A stretch of DNA of 64,000 nucleotides. Origin: Trichinella spiralis (Eukaryota > Nematoda > Enoplea > Trichinellida > Trichinellidae). Below, in pieces: positions 11,581 through 22,733 of the stretch. How positions within the stretch are numbered: the stretch's first letter is position 1; every line of letters begins with the position of its first letter. The stretch lies in the NCBI GenBank assembly GCA_000181795.3, contig CM012954.1, forward strand, positions 9,061,300 through 9,125,299, given 5' to 3'. Position numbers and translations under genes: made by a program. The notes under the pieces were generated by a model that did no database searches, had not been told where the DNA came from, and worked only from the letters and a program-made list of their open reading frames with translations.

Positions 11581-13987
11581 TTAACTTTGTAATAATTGTT
11601 TTTCAATTTTCATACGTAACTCTTCATCTACCTGAGCAAACAGATCCAACACGGACGTCATAATCGGTGACGAGATTGGTCTTATGTATTGGGCAATACG
11701 CGTCGCCACTTGATCGCGTTCGTTTTCGTCGAATATCTAAATTGAATTTGAATTTTTCCATTCAAATTTCAAAAATTCAATTCACACACGTGACACACAA
11801 AATTCAATTCAACAACAACACACCGTTCTCCACAGTATGCCCGGCTGCCAAAAAGGATCCATCGTCTGACATTCATCCGCTGTGAGCAATTTTTTTGAAC
11901 AAGCGTCGTCGGTCAGAATTCGTCCATTATCGTCAGTGTCGGTCAATTCAAGTTCCTCCTACAGAACAGCGACCAAGTTGCATGCACATGCATGGAAAAA
12001 GTATACGCAGTATATTTTTATATGTCGTACCGTCGTCGAAGCAGCTTTGCAAACTGGCATGCATCCAATCGTACTGTTGCTACCGGTGAATTCAGTGGAA
12101 TGATGGACAACTTTGTTCAAGACAACTTTCCCAACAGGAACAAGCGGACTCAGCTTATGTGGCCACACCTAGGAACGATAGGAGAACAATTTTCATTGAA
12201 TCAATCAAATTGAAACCAAGAAAAAAAAATCAAAATTCATCTCATCACTTTGGTCGAATCGAAGGCGTCAAATGGTAGGTAAGCTACTTCGGCTGCAGTG
12301 AATATTTGAATATCCACTCGCCAGGTCAGAAAGTTGCCTTTGGCAATTTCGTCTACAGCTTGCTGCGAGAGATCGTCTATCGACTGACAACTAACATCAT
12401 TTGTGATCAATTGCGATTTTAGGGGATTTTCATTTGGAACTGCCTCAAAAAACATATATATATATAATTAATTTTTAAGAAAATTAATCAACGCCTCATT
12501 GGTATACTGTAAAATGAAAACGACAAAATGTGGTTCGATTTTCTTTTTCATTTGTCATTCGAAACGACTGTGTACTGTAAGCATTCATGTTGTACAGGCT
12601 GTGTGGTATAGCCCGAGAACCGACAGAGAACATGAACGCGTGCATTGCTTCACTGTGAGACAACAAATATTGGCAACACAATTCTGCATCCTGAATATGT
12701 AAATTAAATTTCAATTAATTTCACTTCATTCATCAATGGAAAAAAGAATGAACAAAGAAAAACGAAGTTGTATTCATTTTATCCGCTCTGTGTGGATTTT
12801 ACCATTAAAAGTTTCACATCAGAGATGAGCAAACAGAAAATGCACAAAATGCACCTTTCCTTTGTACAAATAGACAGTTTGCTATTCAATTTGTAAAGGT
12901 AAAGCATATATTCAGCTGAACAATCAATGCAACTTACATCTGCAGCAAATAGATTGGTAATATGATGAAAAAAATCATGTTGCATTCAGATATGCTTAAT
13001 TTTATCAGTCAGAAAGTTATCGTATAAGAAGAAACAATGCTGTTTACAATTGAATCAGAAACAAAAACATTGAATGTTTACAGTTAGCAAGTAATGGATT
13101 GTTCAAATAAATAATACATGTAGTTATCATTGAAGTCTTCTAATGAGAACAAAATATTCTATTCTATATTAGATATGAAGAAGAAGTTGATTGAATTAAT
13201 ATAACATTATTCAATATAAGCAGCAGATAAATTTTTCATGTAAAAAAAATTCACTTAAAATCTCATCTATTATACCACTAATTTCTTGTGCAAATATTGA
13301 AAAGTGTAAACAAAAAACGTCACACTTGATTCTATAAATGTAAACAACAGTGTATGGCTGTTCAGCCAGTAATAAGAACAAACTTGAAAATGTAACATTT
13401 TTATAAAACTATAGCAGTAATATAAATTTCAATAATATGAATAAACAAAATTACTAACTAGTCTCTCACTAAAGATGAAAAGTTGATTTGTAAACAAACT
13501 ATTGTTGATTTAATTCAAGCATCGGAAATCAAATGCTGCGTTACAAAAGATTGTTCAAAACGTCTGTAAGTGAATTTATATTCAAATATTGTTTGAAAAA
13601 TAAGACAAGTTCACAAAGAAAAATGATTCACCTGAACAAAATGTTTCGTCGAACGATCATTACTGTTTGATGATACAAGCACGGGCCAGTTTGCCATAGT
13701 CAAAATCCAGGGTTGGTTTTCAAGAGAAAATTTAATTTTGAGCCAAATCGGTCGCGCTGGAACACAATTCATTCCTAAATATTCAGCACTTCCAAAGAAT
13801 TTCAATAATTCATTATAACAAAGACAACTAACTTACTCGGCTCAGTATCACATAGCAACTCCACCAAAACAGGCACTCGTCGGTCGCACTGACTTAAAAA
13901 ACTCGCATCTGTATAATACGTGATGTCTGCGGTAGAGCGGAACCAGCCTTCAAAATGTAGCACAGTCCGGGCATTGTCGGCAGTCAT
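11581..13987 (-). CDS. Divergent catalase-like protein lacking the haem-tyrosine region
   Basis: Seven exons (13987-13837, 13774-13632, 12690-12508, 12443-12249, 12168-12031, 11958-11824, 11736-11581) sum to 1101 nt, 366 aa, against about 500 for animal catalases. The clade-3 catalase pattern is clear along the chain: RTVLHFEGWFRSTADIT against VVHAKGAGAFGYFEVT; ILTMANWPVL against LVGNNTPIFF; SVGSRAIPHSLYNMNAYS against FSDRGIPDGHRHMNGYG; FDAFDSTKVWPHKLSPLVPV against [37 protein letters not shown] against LNEEQRKRLCENIAGHL. The distal His and Asn positions are kept. The stretch that should hold the proximal haem ligand (RLFxYPDTHRHRLG) is absent. The chain goes from KAASTT to EELELTD across a 72-bp intron, too short to hide it. 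Family membership is secure; hydrogen peroxide breakdown is doubtful and a pseudoenzyme role is inferred. The first ATG (13987) was chosen because the upstream codon in frame is only TTG. Confidence 0.88.
12691..13631 (-). other. Long intron of the catalase-like gene
   Basis: A GT-AG intron of about 940 bp. Aligned catalases have only about eight residues between the flanking exons that are missing here, so no large exon is expected inside. Confidence 0.7.
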
Positions 13988-14044
13988 CTTCAATTGTCAG
14001 CCGACAAATGCAAATGAGTAGTACAGTAATATGATAGACACTTG

Positions 14045-14347
14045 AAAATCCACACATTACTGTACAAAATTCACTGCAGGCCTATTCACAGAAATGTAAA
14101 TGTTCTGTCGCGCGTTGAGAATTTCATCAATTGGCACCGCGAGATCACTGATTATAAAAAAGAAAGATTATTTATTTCTTTTAACCAAATACATTACAGC
14201 GATGCGAACTTTTTTGTACACAGTAACACGAAATGGTTGGTGGGCAATATGGAAATGTTCAACAACATAATTCACTGCTATCAATTTGCTAAGAAAACCT
14301 ATCGTTGCCGTATCCCGAAGCGAAACCAACAATTACTTAATTACTAG
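14045..14347 (+). CDS. Possible small gene or exon, unrecognised
   Basis: An open frame of about 100 codons of mixed, protein-like composition (NFINWHREITDYKKERLFIS, then FNQIHYSDANFFVH) ends at TAG 14345-14347. It lies 58 bp upstream of the catalase-like start, divergently. No ATG stands near its beginning, so if real it needs an upstream exon or a later start. A CACTGCAG acceptor-like site occurs near 14075. No family is recognised. Confidence 0.25.
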   Translation, partial: KIHTLLYKIHCRPIHRNVNVLSRVENFINWHREITDYKKERLFISFNQIHYSDANFFVHSNTKWLVGNMEMFNNIIHCYQFAKKTYRCRIPKRNQQLLNY

Positions 14348-14773
14348 ACCAATGGAATATAATTCAGTGGGACAGAAAGAAATTGTATTTTTAAAAATAA
14401 AAACTGAACGAAAGAAAACTAACAAAGATTAAAGTAAGATTTAAATAAATAAGCCATTCATAAATGAACAGATGCTGTTGAGGTGATCAGAAATAATAAG
14501 AATATACTAAAAGGAAAAATTGAAAAGTGAAAAATAATAGAAAAACTATCTATCGATTGAAGAAAAGAAAAGAATAGAAAATCGCTAATTGAAAAGTGAA
14601 AAAAAACTAGATATATTATCATACATACAATTAGTAGAACTGACCTATTGGAGTGAAATCACATGCTGAATCTAATAATAGGAAATTGAAAAAAAAAGGT
14701 TCGCTTCCTTTTTCAACGGCAGTCAGCGGTGAACACCATCAAGCTAAAAAGACACGATGAAACGACAAAAAAG
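14348..14773. other. Intergenic, AT-rich
   Basis: The 3' flank of CAB39, rich in A. Nothing else recognised. Confidence 0.6.
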
Positions 14774-17416
14774 CTATAAAGGCTTCATCTCTTGAATTTG
14801 TTTTATCAAATAAGCTTTTTCGTCATTAAACTGTTCGTCTTCCGTTCGATCGGAATGGAATTTGCTCAAAAATTCCACCAGACGATCACGATTTCTTATC
14901 AAAATATCAGCAATAGGTTTGGGTTTAGCTGGATTTGCAACAAATACCTGAAGAAGAAAAAAACAAACCAAACCAAAAAAAATAGCAAATAGCACAAATT
15001 GTTAATATTATTATTGAATTATACTTTGAAAACGTGGAATGCTTCGAATTGGATACTTCTGCTGCGTTCGATCAGAAGATTCATCATCAATTTCAAATTT
15101 TCAGGATTGCTAATGTATCGAGTCATCACGTTGAAATTGTGCCTATCTAAAAGCAACTCGCCAAGCAGCTGAAAAGAAATCACATATACACAATTCAACA
15201 AAACAACAATAAATGCTCTTTCTTAATACCTTCAACGACTGTCTCCTCGTTACATAATTTTCGGAATTGAGCAAATGTTGATAGGCCTCAAAAAATCGAT
15301 CATAATTCTGTTCAAGAAATTCTGCACACAGAGCTTTGTGCTTCGTGATCAAATCCTAAAATACGAAATAAACGTTGATGATTTTTTTTAAATCATAATT
15401 TTCTCCAGTGCCATTCCGAAAGTTTATTCAATCATGGTGCATCGAAAAATTAATAATTATATTATTTACAATAGCATCTATTCACAATTTTGTCATCACA
15501 TATTAACACAAATTTCTAAAACTTGACAACATTAATGATGAACAATTTTATTTAGAAATGGAAAAAAAGGAAACTGTTTTTTTCCAATATTGGATTTAAC
15601 AAAACAATTATAATAAAACAACAATTAGTTTACCTTGAACGTGCTAAAAGCGTCAGAAGCTACTTCAAATGTTGACCCTTCGACATAGGTAAAAAATCTG
15701 TATGTTTCTTCAAAGGAGAGCAACATGCGCGCCAATGGTTCGTGCCGAATACATTCCCGAAGCATACTGCCGCAACAGAGTGCAATTTCGGACACTTCAT
15801 AACTGTAATGAATAAAAAGAAAAAAAATAAATGTTAGCATTCATACATGCAAGTGAAGCAATTCATGAAAAATTAGTATTCGAATTCAAATTTGTCAATT
15901 CTAGTTTGCACCATTAGCAGCAAAAGTACAATTATGTAATGAAACGTCAATTTTAATTAACAAAGGAAAATCTGAAAATCGCATCACCCACACTGAAATA
16001 AACATGCACAAAATTTATACAAAATAAAATTATTTTGTTTTCATAAAAGAAAAGATTTTTTTCCATCTTCGAAGAAAATAATTGAAAAAGCAAATCGTTA
16101 TTATTCGTTTCGCTTATTTACAATTGTGAACGTAATTTGTAGTATAGAATAATTACTTCAAAAGTAAAAAAAAGAAATAATAAAAATTTTGCATTGAAAA
16201 TTATGAAATAAAAAATTTTTTTATGAAAAAACGACTTTAAAAGAATCAAAATGATCTGTAAAAACAATAAAAAACAACATTGAACTGAAATGAAATGAAT
16301 GCACGTCGAAATGGTACAGTAGAAGAGACAATCAAGTTGTTCGAGCAACTACTGCACATTCGATGACCGAATTGAGATTGAATTGAAAGCAGCAAATTTT
16401 ACTATTAGCGAGAGTGAATTTTCCATTTCGGAGTACAATAATGACATTAATTATGTAAGTGAGTATTTAAAAATCAAACAAAACGAGGAGACATTTCGTC
16501 ACGCGAATGCGTCACAGGCGCAATTGGTTTCGGCGTTGTTGGTTGGATAGAGCGAAACGCCGACTACTACTCATCACACACTCACTGACTTGCATGCACA
16601 ATGGAAACGCTGTTTGGCGATTGATCAAACACACACACACACAGAGACAGACACACACAAGCTGTTCAAAACTTACCCTTTAATAAGTGCTACGAGAACT
16701 TCCGGCTTGGCACTCAGGTATTCAACCGTCGGGCTTCGGGTGCCAATCTGCCTTCTGAGCAGATTGTTGAAAATCAATGCAACATCTTTTTTCGACTAAA
16801 AACAATTCACCATATATCCAAGTGCAAGTGCAAATCAACAAACGCCTCCCTCGCGTGCGTTGAAAAATACTTATCGCATCAATAATACTTTGCTGATCAA
16901 TGCTGAACAAATGAAAAACAACGCCAATCAATGTGCTTACAAAATTATTCCACCACAAATGAACAAACTATCATGACCACCACCGGTGGCGGTATTATAT
17001 TGAATTTTAAAATCAAAATAACAAACACAATGCAAAAATTGAATTGAATCAATTACCTCAAAATCGAATCGAACCAAATTGTTCACTAGCAACGGAAGCA
17101 GTCCGCAACTGTAAGTTTCTTGCGCAAGTTGGGCAATCAGTTCGGTCTGCGGTTCGCTGTCCCCGCTACCGTACAGGACCGCTTTGACTGCCTGTAAATT
17201 TCTTGCCGCCTCTTCTTGTGCCTTGATAAAAAAAAATAAATAAATAACAAGAATATCGCCGCCGAGTGAAATTATCAAAAATTCCAATTCCAATGAAAAC
17301 CTCAATTCGCATACTTTGTCCGACTTCTTCTCGCCGCGTTCCAAAACGACCACCGCATCTTTCAACGATTTCACAATGTCTGACGGGTGTTTTTGCGACT
17401 TACCAAATAAAGGCAT
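14774..17416 (-). CDS. CAB39: Calcium-binding protein 39 / MO25 scaffold
   Basis: An armadillo-like helical scaffold that binds the STRAD pseudokinase and activates LKB1 and other STE20-type kinases in the cytosol. Seven exons (17416-17315, 17221-17057, 16795-16677, 15802-15634, 15355-15230, 15168-15025, 14947-14774) sum to 999 nt, 332 aa (human 341). Diagnostic stretches: [107 protein letters not shown] and the C-terminal [20 protein letters not shown]. The STRAD-groove residues sit in the conserved blocks. An 870-bp intron lies between exons 3 and 4. Confidence 0.97.
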
Positions 17417-18439
17417 TTGAACAAAATTATAAAAAAAACGCTGCTAATGCTATTCACAACACTCCTCACCAGCGACAAAAATAACTCAATTTAAAGATGT
17501 CAAAAAATGTCAAATCAATCTCTATTACCTGATGCGAGTCTGTTTTCAAGAAAAACTGTGAAAACAGTCAGAAATAACCGCTTCAATGAATTACAGTATT
17601 TTCTTTGCGATGCTCAATTACACTGGCATACTGTAATTGTCATATTGGAAAACTTGTCGTCGGTTGATTGGAAATTTCAACAATGGGACCACTTATGAAC
17701 TAATTTGATAAAATAAAAAAAAATAAATAAATATACGTATATATTTTTTCACTTTGAAAACAAAACAAAACTGTGCATACCGAATGCTGTGCCGCTTGAA
17801 ATCGTTCCGCACACGTATGACGCCGAAACTTTTTCATTTTTCAAAACAACAATAAATCAGTTGTTTTTTTTTCTTGAAATTTACACGCATAAGTTTGGAA
17901 TTTTTTTTCAAATGTTTGCTTTCTAATCGATGAATAAAAAAAAGGGGTTGGAGGGAGGTGCGTTTACATTTGCACAACCGACGCCCCTTTTTTTTGTGTG
18001 CACATTTAGCCAAAGTGACGAAAAAAATCCCAAATTTCAACCATGTTGCACTTCGTGAATAAAAATGCAAAACGAATAAATGAATAAAATTTATTTTGCA
18101 TTTTTTCCCAGTTAATATCAGCCATGTTTTCTCGTCTGAAATGTCAATATTATTAGTAGGCGAATAATAAACAAACACTTTTCACAATCGATCAAGCCAT
18201 GAATAAATGCAACAATAAATAAAGAGCAATGAATGAACTTGAATCATCATCATCATCATCATATTGGAGTCAGATGATGAAATCAACAATTAACTTTGAA
18301 TATTTTTCTAAAAGTGAACAAATATCGTCGCCGCAGTAAATGACAACAATATGCAAACTATAATTTCCTTCAACAGGTAGAAAAAAAAGCTGCATATTCT
18401 ACGAGAAAAAAAGCAGATCTAAAAATAACAAGAATGTGA
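17417..18439. other. Intergenic between CAB39 start and the next minus-strand gene
   Basis: The CAB39 upstream region and the 3' flank of the unrecognised single-exon gene. An (ATC)n tract is at 18241-18263. Frames here lack coding character. Confidence 0.55.
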
Positions 18440-19120
18440 TCATTTCAATCGACTCCCACTGGTCGTCAGTGTGTGCGTGTGAAACGTTTTGAAATTGCGC
18501 TTCGAAAACTGACTGTTCTTGTCGACCGAATGTACTTCGCCGCTTGTTCGACTGGTATTGGTGTTCGAATTCAACGAAGCGGAATCCAACAACAAACAGC
18601 TGTTCACTGTTGGGAAACAGCCACGCCCTTGCTGGTGGTGGATCAGCTGCTCTTGACGCAGTTCTTCGTTGCGTCGTTCCATTTGTCTGGTCTGTTCACT
18701 GATCGCCAGCAGGTCCGGCTTGGACAGTTCAACGTATTCCGTGGTCGGACGTGGTCGGTTGGCCGGTGGCCAGACGAGAAATTTCTGCTGTTCAACCGGC
18801 GACATTAAATCAACCGTACACCAGTCGTCACAGTCGCTGCTGATCGAGCTGCTCATGTTGAAGCACTGACCAGTGTTGTAGCCCAAGTGGCTAATTTTGC
18901 GGTATTCTTCAAGCTGCTGCAAGCTTCGTCGAAAACTTTCCGGAGAATTAGCATAGTCGTCAGCAAAGTAGGTGGAACGTCTACGGTCCAACGAAAGCAA
19001 CTGGTCGAAATCGTCGGCCAGAGATTCACAAGAACCGCTCGGTGAATTGTTCACCGACGGCAGACGTACCACTCTGGCAAAATTGCCACTACCCCAATGA
19101 AATCGTCCATTCTTTTCCAT
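18440..19120 (-). CDS. Hypothetical protein, 226 aa, single exon
   Basis: One uninterrupted frame from ATG 19120 to TGA 18440, unusual in a window where genes average many exons. The base composition is clearly less AT-rich than its surroundings, supporting coding. The protein is Ser-rich with acidic patches (SCESLADDFDQLLSLDRRRS), then LQQLEEYRKISHLGYNTG, a proline segment FLVWPPANRPRPTTEYVELS, and a Glu/Arg/Gln stretch (ISEQTRQMERRNEELRQEQL) likely to form a coiled coil. No signal peptide or membrane segment. I do not recognise the family. It may also be one large exon of a longer gene. Confidence 0.65.
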   Translation of the reverse strand: MEKNGRFHWGSGNFARVVRLPSVNNSPSGSCESLADDFDQLLSLDRRRSTYFADDYANSPESFRRSLQQLEEYRKISHLGYNTGQCFNMSSSISSDCDDWCTVDLMSPVEQQKFLVWPPANRPRPTTEYVELSKPDLLAISEQTRQMERRNEELRQEQLIHHQQGRGCFPTVNSCLLLDSASLNSNTNTSRTSGEVHSVDKNSQFSKRNFKTFHTHTLTTSGSRLK

Positions 19121-19227
19121 CTTGAAATTCCACCTAATTGTGTTGTTTGTTCTTCGTTGGGTTTTTCAATTTCAAAAAGTGAAACCAATTCCAAGAAAGA
19201 TCAAGTCACAAACTACATCATCATCAC

Positions 19228-19258
<31 letters not shown>

Positions 19259-20739
19259 TACTTCTTCTAATTCTTCATCCTCTTGCCCCTCCTCCTCGTC
19301 GTCGTCGTCGTAGGCTTATTGGACGTCGCTGTGTGGTCATAGTTTTGTGGAACATCATTTTGAACAATTCTTTACAATTATTCGAATAAACTCAATCTTT
19401 ACACTATCATCAATTCAGCGATCGACATCCAATCTCCACTGAGATTCATCGACCACAGCCAATGATTATGTCCCAATCAAGGGTAAAGATTTCGACAGGC
19501 TCAAACGATTAATGAGTTCCACTGCATCTCAGTCACTTGGACGCCAAATTGCCACTTCCGCTAAAGTATAGCTGTCAAAATTTCTTGGCACACAGTTAAG
19601 CGACAATGCTATTCTGTCAAGCTAGGACGAAAATGAACTGCATTCAACTGATGGATGCATCGATTACACACGAAGACATCAAATGTTTCGAAATAAGTCT
19701 CATTTCAAATTCACTGGTCAATCAATAATAATCACAGCATCAGAACTTCACTAAACTCTCTTCAAACTGCAATTCTTTCTGCATCATGCATTTTTCAAGT
19801 TAAGTTGGGCAAATTAAAAATACAATATAACCATTGAAATATTTCAATTGCATTCGTCATTTCATCAACAAATTCAAACCAACCACGCAATATATATATA
19901 ATAAACTGTGCGCATAACCGATTAATCACTGCTCTTCCACTTGACAACTCTCCTCCTCAACGTTTTCATCAGTAAAAAAAGTGAATTTTAAATAAAAACA
20001 AAACCATAATAATTCTATTCATCCAATACTTGCAGCAGCATAATATGCAAAACTTGCTAGCAATCTGCCATGAGAGAATTTTAAAATTCCAATTTACTAT
20101 ACAAACTGCTGAATAACAATGAACTTGCTTTGAAATTTATCCTTTTCTCACATGAGAAAACAAACAGACAGAAACCAACTGATAAAAAATAATAAATTAC
20201 TTTCAAAAATTTTCTCCAATATTATTCGAATAAATCAAAAACTTCATATTTTCACAACAAAAGTTTTATAACTACTTCTGCTCAGTTGTAGCATTTAAAC
20301 AAAAATAAATAAGCTGAAAAATTTCCCTCTCTATATAACAAATACCGAATATTTCAATGTGGAAAAATAATATATTTAAATTTCACAGAAAAAAATCTAC
20401 GCATACCAAACCTTATTCGAAATATTCAAAATTATCTCAGTTATTACAATACAAAAAAATATTTCTCAAAACAGAATTTCTGCAAATTTTAAAATATTTT
20501 CCCATTTATTACATTTACTATTTAAGCTCTGCTGTAAAAACTAAAACTGTAATGTGCTAGTGTAGAACTCGTGTAGCGCATGATCAATGTAAGAGAAACG
20601 CACTTTTGACAAACCCAGTAGATGAAAAAGAAAAACAAACACATGCACAAAATTAACATCATCTGCTGTGCAAAACGTAGTATTTATCAAAGTATAATTA
20701 AATATAAAAAAAGAAAGAAATTCACTTACTTTTATTTAT
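19121..20739. other. Intergenic with ATC and GTC triplet repeats
   Basis: Just upstream of the 226-aa gene lies an (ATC)n run (about 19216-19258) and CTCGTCGTCGTCG (about 19290-19311). The remaining 1.4 kb is AT-rich with no recognisable exon. Confidence 0.55.
19216..19258. repeat. (ATC)n microsatellite
   Basis: About 14 nearly perfect ATC units about 100 bp upstream of the 226-aa gene start, in its probable 5' UTR or promoter. Confidence 0.9.
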
Positions 20740-22298
20740 TTAAACTTTCTGCTTGATTCCTGACGAAGGTCGTTTCTTACTTTGCAATTTGATGCTGATG
20801 AAAAGAAAAAGCGCCACCGCCAAAATAAACCAGTAAAGTGTGAAATCAGAGATCTTGTTGAATTTGATATTCATCGTACTGATCATATCCAATTCTTGAA
20901 GGACACTTCTATTGTAGACTTGCTCAGGTTGCTGATCTCCGTAATATTCAAATGGACGACCAGCACCGCTTGTAACATCACATGCATTCATACCAAGACA
21001 TCTCAAATAGGAAACGAGCACTAAACTTGCAAGTGAAGTAGTCCAAGCATCACATTTGTCTACAAAGATAAGAATAAAAAATTGATCAGTACTGTAATAT
21101 AAAACCAACAATCGAAATTCTACCTGAACTTCCCGCAGAAGTGTAGCACCCGCTTTCGTGCTGACCGTTGATAAGTAAAGGAAGCCAACTTAATCGAAGA
21201 AATTCATAATAACCCAAATGCCCACATGCAAATTCTATATATATGCAAAAAAATATACATGAAATCTTCAAAAAAGAAAAATTAATTAAGAAAGAAAACT
21301 GTGAGCGTACGCATGGCCAAGCCCAAAGGTTCTTGCTTTTCAGGTTCACGTCGGGCGGTATATCTATTTTCGAGTAAATAAAATAGATTTGAGCACAATT
21401 CGGTTCGCAAATCGATAAGGCCATCACGGAATTTCAATTCACGAAGATGATTTTGCAACGTCCGCAAACAGTTTGCCTGAATGGATTGTGTTGAAGATAA
21501 GGGAAAAATTACAGATACAATTTAAAATGAGAAACAAATACCACTTCAAATGCAACTGTCAGCAAAACTCGACCAACCAAATGAGAACACTGCAAACGCT
21601 TTTCGTGCAACAAATATCGATAACATTCCTCAGGTATGTCGTCGCATGTCCAATTGCAGCTCTGGTCTGTTTTCGTACCTTTGCCATTTATTTCCGAACA
21701 CTTCATCACCTGATTCAGCTTCGATACGCAGTTCAAAAATTTAAACTTCAATATTTCATAGCTGTCGCTTGAAGTATCACCAGCTAGTTCTGGAGATAAC
21801 TGGCGCCAACGACGAACAGGCTGTAAATTCAAACGCTTTGGGAAAAATGTAAATTGGCGAGAAAAATACTCAGTCTAAAAACAGAAATGAGAAATAATTT
21901 TTCTCTTGTTCTTTTCGGCTAATAAAATCGCACCTTTGCAAATATTTCAGCATCTGCTTGTCGTACGCAATGCACCTTTCTTTCTGCTAACAATGAAACA
22001 TTTTCTTGCAATTTGATCAGATCATTTTCAAATGCACCGCGGATAAAGTTGCTCTCTTTCAAAATTAACGGACTTTGTCCTAATAAGATCAAAAGAGAAA
22101 AAAATAAAATGCAAAATTACGGAAATTAAATTTTGAGGCGATTGAAATTGACAATTACACCAACTAACCTTCGATAAAACGTAAAGCAAACAAATCTGGA
22201 GATGAGCAATTCTTATTTTGTGACGAATAATATGATACAATTGATAATAAAGCTCGGATAACCAATTTTGCTAAATTATTTGAATTTGCTGCCATCAT
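20740..22298 (-). CDS. Unrecognised protein with C-terminal membrane anchor
   Basis: About six exons (near 22298-22172, 22080-21932, 21878-21502, 21480-21311, 21233-21125, 21060-20740) give a protein of roughly 400 aa. It starts MMAANSNNLAKLVIRALLSI and contains CRQADAEIFAK-like helical text, a Cys-rich part (QSCNWTCDDIPEECYRYLL), LRTLQNHLRELKFRDGLIDL, and LSWLPLLINGQHESGC. Near the C-terminus a single hydrophobic segment (FTLYWFILAVALFLFISIKL) is followed by a short basic tail, as in a tail-anchored or type I membrane protein. Junctions between exons 4, 5 and 6 are in phase. I do not recognise the family. An ATG at 22385 in the same frame could extend the N-terminus. Confidence 0.6.
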
Positions 22299-22733
22299 TT
22301 TACCGCCAAATTTTCCCCTTCTAGAATACAAGAGAAACACGGTTATTTTTTTAAAAAGTAGGTACAAATTTAGAAAATCGAACATGAACGTTTAAAATTT
22401 CAGCTGATATTTATAAATTTATAATTAAAATTTTCAAAACATTTCATTAATTTAACTTATATTGAATACATGAATTTATATGAAAATAATAAATTTCAAA
22501 ATTTTTCAAATATATTACGGGTCAAGGGCAGCTACAGTATGCAAAATCTTTACCAAGCAAATGTAGCAAAGCGGATCATATATACGTATAACTGAATGCA
22601 AGTTCAATGCAATTTTTCAGTGTATTATTTCGAAATTTACACGACAATTCCAAAGTTATAAAATGTTACCTTAATTATCATATATAAATATATTACTGTA
22701 CCGAAAGAATTGGCGCGCAGACTGCTCGAAGTG
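22299..22733. promoter_or_regulatory. Shared divergent promoter region
   Basis: A 435-bp spacer separates the starts of the minus-strand membrane protein (22298) and plus-strand WDHD1 (22734), so both promoters must lie here. This is inferred from gene order; no core element is identifiable with confidence. Confidence 0.4.

Noticed and set aside
17834-18178. 114-codon minus frame 3' of the single-exon gene
   Set aside because: No ATG start, Lys/Phe-rich, AT-biased; looks like chance.
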